Source: an uncultured Pelagibacteraceae bacterium (GTDB taxonomy: Bacteria; Pseudomonadota; Alphaproteobacteria; Pelagibacterales; Pelagibacteraceae). Taken from it: a stretch of DNA of 64,000 bases. The position numbers and the translations under genes are program-made. Of this stretch, positions 1 to 9,159 are shown in pieces (position 1 is the stretch's first letter; every line of letters begins with the position of its first letter). Under the pieces are notes generated by a model. It saw only the letters and a list, made by a program, of their open reading frames with translations, was not told the origin of the DNA and did no database searches. Location of the stretch: assembly GCA_902611465.1 (NCBI GenBank), contig CACLZS010000001.1, positions 1 to 64,000 of the forward strand, in the 5' to 3' direction.

Positions 1-1107
1 ATTTAGCTGATGTGTGATTGTATTTTTACTTATTTCAAAAATTCCTATTTTTCCCATAAATTTATTTTTTTTATAAAATATTTTCTTTGAAATATTAAAA
101 TCATTTTCATAAATTAAAAAATAAACCAAACCAATTAAATCATAGCTTAAAAATGAAAGTTGATCGCCATCCAATCCATAAGTATTCTTGAATTCATTCA
201 TAAATATTTCATAATTAATTTTATTTATAGAGGGAAAATAAATTGGATGAAGAGAATTTTCTTTTAAAAGACTTTCATCAAACCACTGATTTAACGTTAT
301 ATAAGAAATTCTCTTTGATGAGACATCCGTGTATAAAAGAGATGTAGCAACACTTTTTAAATTTTCATCAAAATCTGCAATAACAACTGAGTCAAAATTT
401 ATATTTCCAAGGGTATCTTTTTTTTTTAAGCTTTGAATTTTTTTATCTTTGTCTTTAAATGATAATCCTTCTATTCTTTTTATTTCATTTTTAAGATTAT
501 TTTTTCTTACTTGATAATTTGTTAAATTTTCAATTTGTTTAGTGAGTTTAGTTGGTTCTCTATCATAATAAAATACTTTTTTATGTTTGATTTTAGTTTT
601 ATTGATTGCCTGTTCTATTTCATTTTTAAATTGTGACTTAGGTATTAAAAAAATACTATTTGATAAATTATTTATATCACTAAATTTTTTTATTGTTTGT
701 AATTGCGATATCGCATTAACTCCTGCACTAATTACATTTTTTGGATTATCGATTAATTTGTTTGTGAAAGATATAAAAGTTACATTTTTTAAGTCATCAA
801 GATATTTAATACTTTCATTAAATACTGGTCCAATAATTATTCTTACACCATTTTTATATAACTCTTTAGATACTTTTAAAGCATCAATAGGATTCGATTT
901 TGTATCTTTCGGAATTATCTCAATTCTATCATCATTTATTTTGTTTATTGCTAATCTAGTTGATTTTATAATTTTTTCTCCAATTAAAGAATTTTCACCA
1001 CTTAAGGGAACTATTAATCCAATCTTAATTTTTTCTGAAGCAAAAACATTTTGATATGTAAAGAATATACTCAATGTAAAAAATAACAATTTAATAAAAG
1101 TTTTCAT
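1..1107 (-). CDS. LpoA-like periplasmic substrate-binding-fold protein (partial, C-terminus off window)
   Basis: The ORF track shows only a plus-strand shadow here. The minus strand is open from an ATG at 1107 to base 1 with no stop, giving 369 codons. It opens with a signal peptide (MKTFIKLLFFTLSIFF, cleavage near VFAS-E) followed by KIGLIVPLSGENSLIG. That is the start of a type I periplasmic-binding fold, as in branched-chain amino-acid receptors and the penicillin-binding-protein activator LpoA. Later segments such as RIIIGPVFNES fit the same fold. In alphaproteobacteria an LpoA-like gene commonly sits divergent to rsmI, as here with a 36-nt gap. It probably acts in the periplasm in peptidoglycan synthesis; an amino-acid receptor role is the alternative. 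The 3' end is missing because of the window edge, not because the gene is broken. Confidence 0.8.
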   Translation of the reverse strand, partial: MKTFIKLLFFTLSIFFTYQNVFASEKIKIGLIVPLSGENSLIGEKIIKSTRLAINKINDDRIEIIPKDTKSNPIDALKVSKELYKNGVRIIIGPVFNESIKYLDDLKNVTFISFTNKLIDNPKNVISAGVNAISQLQTIKKFSDINNLSNSIFLIPKSQFKNEIEQAINKTKIKHKKVFYYDREPTKLTKQIENLTNYQVRKNNLKNEIKRIEGLSFKDKDKKIQSLKKKDTLGNINFDSVVIADFDENLKSVATSLLYTDVSSKRISYITLNQWFDESLLKENSLHPIYFPSINKINYEIFMNEFKNTYGLDGDQLSFLSYDLIGLVYFLIYENDFNISKKIFYKKNKFMGKIGIFEISKNTITHQLN

Positions 1108-1143
1108 TTAAGTTTTAATAATATATTTAAATAAAGAAGTCAT

Positions 1144-1995
1144 ATGAATCTAAATAACAATAAATTTAAACCAGGGCTATATTGTGTTGCTACCCCAATT
1201 GGAAATATGAGTGATATTTCATTTAGAGCTATTAAAATCCTTCAGGAGTCTGATTTAATCTTATGTGAAGATACAAGGGTTTCGAAAAAAATACTTCAAA
1301 AGTTCGAAATAAATAAAAGACTTATTTCAAATCATAAATTTAATGAAAATAAAAATTTAGAGAAGGTTATAGAAGTACTGAAAAATAATAAAATAGTATC
1401 TATGGTTTCTGATGCAGGTACACCTGCTGTTTCAGATCCTGGTAAAATATTAGTTAAAGAGTGTATTAAAAATAAAATTAATATTTTTCCTATTCCGGGT
1501 GCATCAGCGGTAAGTTCAGCAATATCAATAAGTGGGTTTTCTGACAATTTTTATTTTTGTGGATTTCTTCCAGAAAAACAAACTCAAGTTAAAAAATTAT
1601 TTAAAAATTTATCTTTGCTTGATAGCTCAATTATTTTTTTTGTCTCACCAAGTAAACTTGATAAAAGAATAGTTGATATAAAGGAATTTTTTTTAGATAG
1701 AAATATAGTTATTTGTAGAGAAATTACAAAATATCATGAGGAATATATTAGAACCTCAGTAAAAGAATTATCAAATGTTAATTTTTCAAGAAAAGGTGAG
1801 ATAACAGTTGTTATTTCTGAAGTAAATAAATCAAGATTAAGTTTTAAAGAACTTCAAGAATCAGATAAAAAAAAAATTAATAAATTAATAAATAAAATGT
1901 CAATTAAAGATATTGTAAAAAAAGTTTCACAGGATAGAGAAATTCCAAAAAAACTTATCTATAATTATTGTCTTAGTTTAAAGCATGAAAATTAA
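1144..1995 (+). CDS. rsmI: 16S rRNA (cytidine(1402)-2'-O)-methyltransferase RsmI
   Basis: SAM-dependent methyltransferase that 2'-O-methylates C1402 of 16S rRNA in the decoding centre. The 283-residue length is normal for the family. It shows the tetrapyrrole-methylase-fold signatures GLYCVATPIGNMSDI near the N-terminus, LCEDTR around residue 41, VSDAGTPAVSDPG near residue 90 and FPIPGASA near residue 116. The ATG at 1144 places these motifs at the expected distance. It is divergent from the LpoA-like gene and overlaps the BON lipoprotein downstream by 11 nt, so the two are probably co-transcribed. The yraN gene often found next to rsmI is absent here. Confidence 0.95.
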   Translation: MNLNNNKFKPGLYCVATPIGNMSDISFRAIKILQESDLILCEDTRVSKKILQKFEINKRLISNHKFNENKNLEKVIEVLKNNKIVSMVSDAGTPAVSDPGKILVKECIKNKINIFPIPGASAVSSAISISGFSDNFYFCGFLPEKQTQVKKLFKNLSLLDSSIIFFVSPSKLDKRIVDIKEFFLDRNIVICREITKYHEEYIRTSVKELSNVNFSRKGEITVVISEVNKSRLSFKELQESDKKKINKLINKMSIKDIVKKVSQDREIPKKLIYNYCLSLKHEN

Positions 1996-2578
1996 AAAAA
2001 TCATAATTTTAATTAGTTTGGTGTTCATTACCAGTTGTGTTGGATACTCTTCTACAGGGGTTTTGGGAACTGGAGTTTCAATTGCATTAGACCCTAGAAG
2101 TCTTGGAACGCAAATAGATGATTCTATAATGCAACAAAATCTTAGAGCGAGATTAATATCAGCAGACAAAAGCTATATAATTTCAGTAAAAACTAAAATT
2201 CTTGATGGGCGGATCTTTCTTACAGGTAAAGTAAATTCTGTTGAAGACAAACTAAAAATTACAAAGTTGGCTTGGGAAATAAAGGGAGCAAGATCAGTAA
2301 ATAATGATTTACAAATTAAAGAAAAATTTGATTTTAAAAGATCTGCAAAAGATATTCTTATAACCTCACAACTGAGAGCAGCTATGATAGGTAACAAAAA
2401 AATTAAATCAGTTAACTATAATATCGATACTTATAAGAAAATTATTTATGTTTATGGTATAGCTCAAAATAAAACAGAAAGAGATGAGATTTCTAAAGAA
2501 GCTAAGCAGATTCTAGATGTTGAGGATGTAATTACTAGTATATTTTTAGTTGATGATCTTAGAGTTGTTAAAAAATAA
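1985..2578 (+). CDS. BON-domain outer-membrane lipoprotein (DolP/YraP-like)
   Basis: A 197-residue protein with a lipoprotein signal peptide whose lipobox ends ITSC-V around residue 18. Two BON domains follow, roughly residues 50-115 and 120-190, with typical segments such as GRIFLTGKVNS and IIYVYGIAQN. BON proteins of this type (DolP, formerly YraP) sit on the inner face of the outer membrane and help maintain envelope integrity, and are often encoded beside rsmI and LpoA, as here. The start codon lies inside the end of rsmI (11-nt overlap), which implies translational coupling. The family assignment is firm; the exact role is by analogy. Confidence 0.85.
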   Translation: MKIKKIIILISLVFITSCVGYSSTGVLGTGVSIALDPRSLGTQIDDSIMQQNLRARLISADKSYIISVKTKILDGRIFLTGKVNSVEDKLKITKLAWEIKGARSVNNDLQIKEKFDFKRSAKDILITSQLRAAMIGNKKIKSVNYNIDTYKKIIYVYGIAQNKTERDEISKEAKQILDVEDVITSIFLVDDLRVVKK

Positions 2579-2586
2579 ATATAAAA

Positions 2587-4875
2587 TTAATTTGTCTTCT
2601 TATATTTAATTACTCCAGCAGAATATGCAGCAACAGATGCTAAATCTAATATTTCGGAAGTAGAAGATCTCAAAGGTGCAATTTCTATTGGTTGAGCAAG
2701 ACCAATTAATAGTGGACCAATAACCTTAGCACCTCCTAATGATTTCATGATTTTATAAGAAATTGCAGCACTATGTTGACCTGGCATTATTAAAATATTT
2801 GCATTTCCTACAATTTCTGAAAATGGATATAAATCAGAATATTCCTCATTTAGTGCTACATCAGGTTGCATATCACCATCAAACTTAAAATCTACTTTTC
2901 GATTTTTTAATATTTCTACAGCATCTCTTATATGTTTCGTTCTACTAGTTATTGGTTGACCAAATGTTGAATGAGATAAAAAAGCAACTTTAGGATCAAA
3001 TCCAAATAATCTCACAACTCTTGCTGACGAAATTGCTATATTAGCTAATTCCTCAGAGGAAGGATATTCATTTACTGACGTATCTCCAATAAAAACTGTT
3101 TTACCCTTGCTAACTACCATATTTAATCCAAACATTATTTCTCCCTCTCTTGGTGGAATAACTTTTTTAATTTTTTCCAATGACTGAGAATATCTTCTAG
3201 TGTTGCCTGTTACCATTGCATCTGCATCTCCACATTCAACCATACATGATGACCAAATAACTCTATCATTTCTTATCATTCTATCACAATCTCTCTCTAG
3301 TAAACCGTGATCTCTGTGCAACTTCTTAAAAAGAAATTTTACATATTTTGCTCTCAATTTTTTGTCAGTAGAATTAACAATTTTTATATCTAAGTTTTCT
3401 CCATACCCAATTTCTTTTAGTCTTTGTTTGACCACATTCTCTTTTGCAACAATTATTGGAGTTCCCAAGCCACCATTTTTAAATGCGATTGCAGCTTTAA
3501 GTGTATTTTCATCTTCACCATCAGCAAACACAACAGTTTTTTGATTTTTTTTGACCTTAGAATTTATCCCTTGCAGAATAGTTACTGAGGGATCCAATCT
3601 TTGTTTTAATTGTTCCGAGTATAAATTAAAATTTTCTATTTTTTTTCTAGCAACTCCAGTTTTAATTGCAGCTTTTGCTACTGCTACTGGGATTACACTT
3701 ATGAGTCTTGGATCAAATGTAGATGGAATAATATAGTCTTTTCCATACTTAGGTCTGTCTCCTCCCATTGCTGCTGCAACTTCATCAGGAACTCTTTCTC
3801 TAGCTAATTTAGCAATTGCATTAGCTGCAGAAATCTTCATTTCTTCATTTATTGTTTTTGCCCTTACATCTAGTGCCCCTCTAAATATATAAGGAAAACC
3901 AAGTAAATTATTAACTTGATTTGCATAATCTGATCTACCAGTTGCTATTATTGCATCTTTTCTAATTTTATAAGCTTCTTCTGGTAAAATTTCTGGATCA
4001 GGGTTAGCGCATGCAAATATAATTGGATTTTTGGCCATTTGTTTAATCATTTCTTTTTTTAGAATTCCAGCTGACGACAATCCTAAAAAAACATCTGCAT
4101 TTTTTAACGCATCACTTAAAGTCTTACTTTTTGTTTTTTTTGCATACCTTAATTTCCACTTGCTCAATCCTTTTCTATCAAAACTAATTACTCCTTTACT
4201 GTCTATCATCGTTAAATTATTTTTTTTTACTCCCAATTTTAAAAATAGATCTGAGCAAGCCATAGCAGATGCTCCAGCACCATTTACAACAACCTTTATT
4301 TTAGAAATTTTTTTTTTTGTAATATGTATTGAATTAATGAGTGCTGCTGAGGTTATTATTGCTGTTCCGTGTTGGTCATCATGGAATACAGGTATATCAA
4401 GTATTTTTTTTAAATTTTCCTCAATTATAAAACATTCTGGGGCAGCAATATCTTCAAGATTAATACCTCCAAAACTGACAGCAAAATTTTTTATACTATT
4501 AACTATTTCCTTGGGATCTTTGCTATCAATTTCTAAATCAATAGCATCTATATCTGCAAATCTTTTAAATAATACTGCTTTACCTTCCATTACAGGTTTT
4601 GATGCAATTGCTCCCAAGTTTCCTAATCCTAAAATTGCTGATCCATTACTAATTACGGCAACTAAGTTGCCCTTAGTTGTATAATCGTAGGCTTTTTCAG
4701 GGTTCCTGTAAATTTCTTTAACTGGTACTGCAACACCTGGAGAGTATGCTAAAGCCAAGTCCCTCTTTGATGTCATTGGTTTTGATGAATTTATCTCAAT
4801 CTTGCCAGATTTATTTGAATTGTGAAATTCTAGAGCCTCTTTATCTGAATAATGTTCAATTTTGTTTTTTTTCAT
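2587..4875 (-). CDS. maeB: NADP-dependent malic enzyme, MaeB type (malic enzyme + phosphotransacetylase-like domain)
   Basis: Cytoplasmic enzyme that oxidatively decarboxylates malate to pyruvate, generating NADPH. The 762 residues match the MaeB class. Residues about 1-430 form the malic-enzyme part, with LALAYSPGVAVP, FHDDQHGTAI and an NAD(P)-binding VVNGAGASAMAC segment. Residues about 440-760 form a phosphotransacetylase-like domain (VFADGEDENTLKAA), which in MaeB proteins is regulatory rather than catalytic. It stands alone on the minus strand, converging with the BON lipoprotein and divergent from murJ (49-nt gap). It links the TCA cycle to the pyruvate pool used by the pyruvate dehydrogenase near 58 kb. 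Confidence 0.95.
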   Translation of the reverse strand: MKKNKIEHYSDKEALEFHNSNKSGKIEINSSKPMTSKRDLALAYSPGVAVPVKEIYRNPEKAYDYTTKGNLVAVISNGSAILGLGNLGAIASKPVMEGKAVLFKRFADIDAIDLEIDSKDPKEIVNSIKNFAVSFGGINLEDIAAPECFIIEENLKKILDIPVFHDDQHGTAIITSAALINSIHITKKKISKIKVVVNGAGASAMACSDLFLKLGVKKNNLTMIDSKGVISFDRKGLSKWKLRYAKKTKSKTLSDALKNADVFLGLSSAGILKKEMIKQMAKNPIIFACANPDPEILPEEAYKIRKDAIIATGRSDYANQVNNLLGFPYIFRGALDVRAKTINEEMKISAANAIAKLARERVPDEVAAAMGGDRPKYGKDYIIPSTFDPRLISVIPVAVAKAAIKTGVARKKIENFNLYSEQLKQRLDPSVTILQGINSKVKKNQKTVVFADGEDENTLKAAIAFKNGGLGTPIIVAKENVVKQRLKEIGYGENLDIKIVNSTDKKLRAKYVKFLFKKLHRDHGLLERDCDRMIRNDRVIWSSCMVECGDADAMVTGNTRRYSQSLEKIKKVIPPREGEIMFGLNMVVSKGKTVFIGDTSVNEYPSSEELANIAISSARVVRLFGFDPKVAFLSHSTFGQPITSRTKHIRDAVEILKNRKVDFKFDGDMQPDVALNEEYSDLYPFSEIVGNANILIMPGQHSAAISYKIMKSLGGAKVIGPLLIGLAQPIEIAPLRSSTSEILDLASVAAYSAGVIKYKKTN

Positions 4876-4924
4876 TAGCTAAATTAAATATACTATTAAG
4901 GTAAATTTAGGACTAATATGATTT

Positions 4925-6454
4925 ATGAACCTCATTAAGTCAACAAGCACATTTAGTCTATTTGTTTTGCTTAGTAGGGTTCTAGGTTACGTAAGAGACT
5001 TTTTTATAGCAATATATCTTGGTTCAGGACCTTTAGCAGATGCCTTTTTTGTAGCTTTTAGAATTCCAAATACTTTTAGAAGATTATTTTCAGAGGGAAC
5101 TTTTAATGCTGCATTTGTTCCATCTTATTCTTCAGAACTTCTTAAAGGAAAAAAAAAAGCAAACACATTTGCAAATACGATTTTTAATTTATTGTTGTTG
5201 GGGTTGTTCTTTACAATCCTAATAATTGAAATATTTATGCCAGCATTTATTAAAATAATTGCACCAGGTTTTTCAAATGACCCACAAAAATTAAATATCG
5301 CAATTGATTTAACTAGAATAACATTTCCATTCTTATTTTTTATTAGCCTTGGATCATTTTTTTCAGCAATTTTAAACTCTCATAATAAATTTGCAGCAGC
5401 AGCTGCAGCGCCAATTATTCTTAATATAATGTTAATAATTTGTCTGTCATATGCTGAAAATTTAAATGACAATTTGGTTTATTACTTATCATATGTAGTC
5501 ACTTTTGCTGGCCTTATTCAATTTATTTTTTTATTAATATTTGTTAAAAAATATTTTGTAATAAACATAAATTTTAATTTAAAAATAAATAAGAAAGTCA
5601 AAAACTTTTTTAGTAAACTTTTACCAAGCATATTTTCATCAGGTGTAACCCAAATAAATATCTTAGTCGGAACAATTATTGCTTCATTTCAAGCAAGCGC
5701 TGTTTCATATTTGTATTATGCTGATAGAATTTATCAAATAAATTTAGCAATTGCTGGTATTGCAATAGGTACAGTAATACTCCCAAACCTTAGTCGACAT
5801 ATTAAAAGCAATAACTCGTTAAAAACGAGAGAACTACAAAATAAAGCTTTAGAATTGAGTTTATTTTTAAGTTTACCGGCATCACTTGCTCTAATCGTTG
5901 GTTCAGAGCAAATAACATCTGCTTTATTTGGATATGGTTCTTTCGACAAGGTAAGTGTTAGTAATTCTGCAAAAGCTTTATTTTATTTTTCTTTTGGGCT
6001 GCCAGCATTTTCTTTGATCAAAATATTTTCAACCTTTTTATTTGCAAGAAATGATACTAAAACACCATTTAAATATTCTTTGATTTCTGTAATTTTAAAT
6101 ATCATAATTAGTCTGATGTTTTTTTCAAAGGTTGGATTTATTATAATACCAATCGCAACTACAATCTCCTCATGGTTTAATGGAATTATCTTATTAATTT
6201 TCGTAATTAATAAAAATTACTTTAAATTTAGTTCAAATTTTATTATTCAAATATCAAAAATTATTTTCTCAAATATAATTGCAATTTTCATATTTTATTT
6301 TTTGATAAATCTTTTAGAAAGCTCATTAGTTTATGTAAATAATTATAAATTTATTTTTATTGTTTTAATTGTTTTATCAACTTTTGTTTCATACATTGGA
6401 ATTTCAATTATTATAAAAACCTTTAAAATTTCAGATATTAATTTAAAGTATTAA
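4925..6454 (+). CDS. murJ: Lipid II flippase MurJ (MviN)
   Basis: Integral inner-membrane protein of the MOP superfamily that flips undecaprenyl-linked lipid II to the periplasmic face for peptidoglycan assembly. The 509-residue length and hydrophobic profile (about 14 membrane segments) fit. The N-terminus carries the family signature: SRVLGYVRDFFIA near residue 18, ADAFFVAFRIPNTFRRLFSEG near residue 38 and NAAFVPSYSS near residue 61. The stop codon is followed 3 nt later by the trpS start, so the two genes are probably one transcript. Presence beside trpS is usual for reduced alphaproteobacterial genomes. Confidence 0.95.
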   Translation: MNLIKSTSTFSLFVLLSRVLGYVRDFFIAIYLGSGPLADAFFVAFRIPNTFRRLFSEGTFNAAFVPSYSSELLKGKKKANTFANTIFNLLLLGLFFTILIIEIFMPAFIKIIAPGFSNDPQKLNIAIDLTRITFPFLFFISLGSFFSAILNSHNKFAAAAAAPIILNIMLIICLSYAENLNDNLVYYLSYVVTFAGLIQFIFLLIFVKKYFVININFNLKINKKVKNFFSKLLPSIFSSGVTQINILVGTIIASFQASAVSYLYYADRIYQINLAIAGIAIGTVILPNLSRHIKSNNSLKTRELQNKALELSLFLSLPASLALIVGSEQITSALFGYGSFDKVSVSNSAKALFYFSFGLPAFSLIKIFSTFLFARNDTKTPFKYSLISVILNIIISLMFFSKVGFIIIPIATTISSWFNGIILLIFVINKNYFKFSSNFIIQISKIIFSNIIAIFIFYFLINLLESSLVYVNNYKFIFIVLIVLSTFVSYIGISIIIKTFKISDINLKY

Positions 6455-6457
6455 AAA

Positions 6458-7459
6458 ATGTCCAAAAAAATATTCTCTGGTGTTCAGCCTACTGGCAATC
6501 TTCATTTAGGTAACTACCTTGGAGCTATTAAAAATTTTGTAGATTTAAATAATGATAATCAAAATGAATGTATTTTTTGTGTTGTAGATTTACATGCAAT
6601 TACTGTTAAGCAAGATAAAGATCAATTAAAGAATAATATTCGTGAAACAACTGCAACATTTATAGCAAGCGGCATTGATCCAAGTAAAAGTATTATTTTT
6701 AATCAATCAAAAGTTCATGCACATACAGAGGGCTCATGGATTTTGAGTTGTATGGCTCCAATGGGTTGGCTAAATAGAATGACACAATTTAAAGAAAAAG
6801 CTGGAAAGGATAAGGAAAAGGCTTCAGTTGGTTTGTATATTTATCCTATATTAATGGCTAGTGATATATTACTTTATGATGCTACACATGTACCTGTAGG
6901 AGAAGATCAGAAACAGCATTTAGAATTAACAAGAGACATAGCTCAAAAATTTAATAAAGATTTTGACTGTGAAGATTTTTTAAGGGTACCAGAACCATTA
7001 ATAAAAAAAGATTTTTCAAGAATCATGAGTTTAAAAGACGGTTTAAAAAAAATGAGTAAATCAGATCCATCAGATCTTAGTAGAATTAATTTAACCGATA
7101 CAAAAGACGAAATTATAAATAAAATTAAAAAAGCTAAAACAGACTCTTTTTCTCTTCCCAATGAAGAACACAAATTAAAAGATAGGCCAGAAGCTGAAAA
7201 TTTACTTGGAATATATTCTAGTGTTTTAAATCAAACTTTAGATAAAACCTTAGATGAATTTGGTGGAAAAAATTTTTCAGATCTAAAAAGTCAATTAGCA
7301 GAAGTTTTATCAAGTAAAATTTCCCCAATTTCCAACGAGATAAAAAAATTAGTCAATGATCGAAATTATTTAGATAAAGTTCTTGTAGAAGGATCAAATA
7401 AGGCTGAAGAAATCGCAGGAAAAAAAATAAAAGAAATGAAGAAAATAATAGGATTTTAA
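6458..7459 (+). CDS. trpS: Tryptophanyl-tRNA synthetase
   Basis: Class I aminoacyl-tRNA synthetase that charges tRNA-Trp. The 333 residues match the bacterial TrpS length. It has the [13 protein letters not shown] segment near residue 11 (HIGH-type motif), a central [21 protein letters not shown] signature and [10 protein letters not shown] (KMSKS loop) near residue 197. It follows murJ by 3 nt with no room for a promoter, so it relies on read-through from murJ. After the stop lies a palindrome (AAATTCTT/AAGAATTT, 7458-7480) without a clear T-run, so it is at best a weak processing or termination structure. Confidence 0.97.
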   Translation: MSKKIFSGVQPTGNLHLGNYLGAIKNFVDLNNDNQNECIFCVVDLHAITVKQDKDQLKNNIRETTATFIASGIDPSKSIIFNQSKVHAHTEGSWILSCMAPMGWLNRMTQFKEKAGKDKEKASVGLYIYPILMASDILLYDATHVPVGEDQKQHLELTRDIAQKFNKDFDCEDFLRVPEPLIKKDFSRIMSLKDGLKKMSKSDPSDLSRINLTDTKDEIINKIKKAKTDSFSLPNEEHKLKDRPEAENLLGIYSSVLNQTLDKTLDEFGGKNFSDLKSQLAEVLSSKISPISNEIKKLVNDRNYLDKVLVEGSNKAEEIAGKKIKEMKKIIGF

Positions 7460-7497
7460 ATTCTTTAAATTTAAGAATTTATCGCTATATAAGAAGT

Positions 7498-8040
7498 ATG
7501 TTTATTCGAACTCAGGAAACTCCAAACCCAAATTCTCTTAAATTTCTTCCAGGTAAAAGGGTATCAAACGATGGGCCCTACGAATTTTTAAATGTGAACC
7601 AAACAGAAATTCCTTTATTAAAAAATATTTTATCAATTAATGGTGTTTCAGGAATATTTTTGAGTGAGGATTTTATATCAATAAATAAAATTCAAGATGA
7701 AAAATGGGAAAATATAAAGCATATTGTTATTTCACATTTAAACGAATTCTATGATGAAGGTAATGAGTTTATTATAAATAAAAAGTCAGAAACAACCGAT
7801 AGCAATGATTATAGTGAGATTGAAAATAAAATTATTAAAATATTAGAAACTAAAATTAGGCCAGCTGTAGCGAGAGATGGTGGAGATATAACATTTAAAG
7901 AATTTAAAGATGGAAAAGTTACAGTTATGTTAAAAGGTAGTTGTTCTGGATGCCCCTCTTCAACTTTAACTTTAAAACAAGGCGTCCAAAACCTACTTTG
8001 TCATTACATTCCAGAAGTTAAAGAAGTTTTAGCTGTATAA
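7498..8040 (+). CDS. NfuA/HIRIP5-type iron-sulfur cluster carrier (NifU C-terminal domain)
   Basis: The protein has an N-terminal Nfu domain (RTQETPNPNSLKFLPG, about residues 4-90) and a C-terminal NifU-like domain (about residues 105-178). The latter carries RPAVARDGGDI and the cluster-binding CxxC in GSCSGCPSS. Nfu proteins accept Fe-S clusters from the assembly scaffold and hand them to client enzymes. Likely clients in this window include MiaB, the Fe-S oxidoreductase near 28 kb and the lipoyl-dependent system, since lipoyl synthase is a known Nfu client. The 180-residue length matches alphaproteobacterial members. Which Fe-S proteins it serves is inferred. Confidence 0.9.
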   Translation: MFIRTQETPNPNSLKFLPGKRVSNDGPYEFLNVNQTEIPLLKNILSINGVSGIFLSEDFISINKIQDEKWENIKHIVISHLNEFYDEGNEFIINKKSETTDSNDYSEIENKIIKILETKIRPAVARDGGDITFKEFKDGKVTVMLKGSCSGCPSSTLTLKQGVQNLLCHYIPEVKEVLAV

Positions 8041-8076
8041 TATCACTTCTATCAATTATAAGAATTAAAAATAGTT

Positions 8077-9159
8077 ATGAAAAAAATAAGTTTTGGAAAA
8101 AAACAAGATAATAGTAATCTAAATTTCTTTAAAACTTTGTTAACAAGTTTAGCTATAATTTTAGTATTCTCAATTTTACCAAATTTAGTTAGTTTTATTA
8201 AAAATAATTTTAAATCAAATGAAGTTGTCCTTAATTCCTCAAAACAAAGTTTTCAGGAAATATTAGATAAGCAGAATAAAAAAAATAAAATAATAAAAGA
8301 TACTATAAAAGATAGATTTTCATGGAATATTTTCGAAGACATTGATGTTTTCGGTAAAGATGAAGAGGATAAAGATCCTCAAAGATTGAGTGCCTCAACA
8401 ATTGAAGAACTATTTAGAGATAATGAATATGATCTCGATACTGTTAAAAAAACTAAATTAGTCAATGTAGGCAATCAATTAACAAAGCTTCCTAAAGAAC
8501 TAAAAAATATTGAAAGTCCCAAAAAAAGAAAAAAACTATTTATTAAAATTGTACTACCATTGATTATTGAAGAAAATCTTAAAATAAGATTTGATAGAAA
8601 AAAACTTTTTGAAATTTTAAATAAAAATAACACCTCATCACGTGATAAAGCTTGGGTTGAACTTAAATTTAAACAGTATGGTATTAAAAATAATGATTTA
8701 GCAAAACTTAAAATAAGAATGGATGAAATTCCAGTTTCATTAGCAATAGCTCAAGCTGCAAAAGAAACTGGTTGGGGAAGTTCGAGATTTGCACAAGAAG
8801 GTAATGCATTATTTGGGCAGTGGACTTGGTCTGGTGAAGGTATTAAGCCTTTAGAAGTTGAAAAAGATAAAAAACACAGAGTCGCAAAGTTTAAAATTTT
8901 GAAAGCTTCTGTAAGAGCTTATCAAAGAAATTTAAATACACATCCTAGCTATAAAGAATTTAGGATTGAGCGAGCAATTCAAAGAGATAATGATGAAAAG
9001 TTAGACAGTTTAAAACTAGTTAATTTTTTAGAAAAATATGCTGAAACAGGCAAAAAATATACAGAAGTTCTTAAAGAAATTATTAATCAGAATTCTTTAA
9101 CTGATTTTGATGATGTAGATATTTTACCAACAAGTTTAAAAATGAAGAATCTAATTTAG
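8077..9159 (+). CDS. Membrane-anchored glucosaminidase-family protein (Bax-like)
   Basis: A 360-residue protein with one N-terminal membrane anchor (about residues 20-42) and a long charged linker. A C-terminal glucosaminidase domain (about residues 210-340) is recognised from SLAIAQAAKETGWGSSRFA, GNALFGQWTW and SVRAYQRNLNTHPSYKEFR. The glutamate in AAKETGWG is the likely catalytic acid. This family cleaves the glycan strand of peptidoglycan, and the anchor places the enzyme in the periplasm. E. coli Bax is the closest named relative I recognise. It converges with the polysaccharide deacetylase gene and their 3' ends overlap by 9 nt. Confidence 0.85.
   Translation: MKKISFGKKQDNSNLNFFKTLLTSLAIILVFSILPNLVSFIKNNFKSNEVVLNSSKQSFQEILDKQNKKNKIIKDTIKDRFSWNIFEDIDVFGKDEEDKDPQRLSASTIEELFRDNEYDLDTVKKTKLVNVGNQLTKLPKELKNIESPKKRKKLFIKIVLPLIIEENLKIRFDRKKLFEILNKNNTSSRDKAWVELKFKQYGIKNNDLAKLKIRMDEIPVSLAIAQAAKETGWGSSRFAQEGNALFGQWTWSGEGIKPLEVEKDKKHRVAKFKILKASVRAYQRNLNTHPSYKEFRIERAIQRDNDEKLDSLKLVNFLEKYAETGKKYTEVLKEIINQNSLTDFDDVDILPTSLKMKNLI

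Noticed and set aside
587-1054. 155-residue plus-strand ORF rich in Phe, Ile and Ser
   Set aside because: It is the antisense shadow of the LpoA-like gene, which has a signal peptide and recognisable fold on the minus strand.
4031-4684. 217-residue plus-strand ORF
   Set aside because: It lies entirely opposite the malic enzyme domain of maeB and has the low-complexity hydrophobic composition expected of an antisense frame.
7458-7480. Palindrome after trpS as an intrinsic terminator
   Set aside because: The stem is all A/T except one pair per arm and is not followed by a T-run, so termination is not supported.
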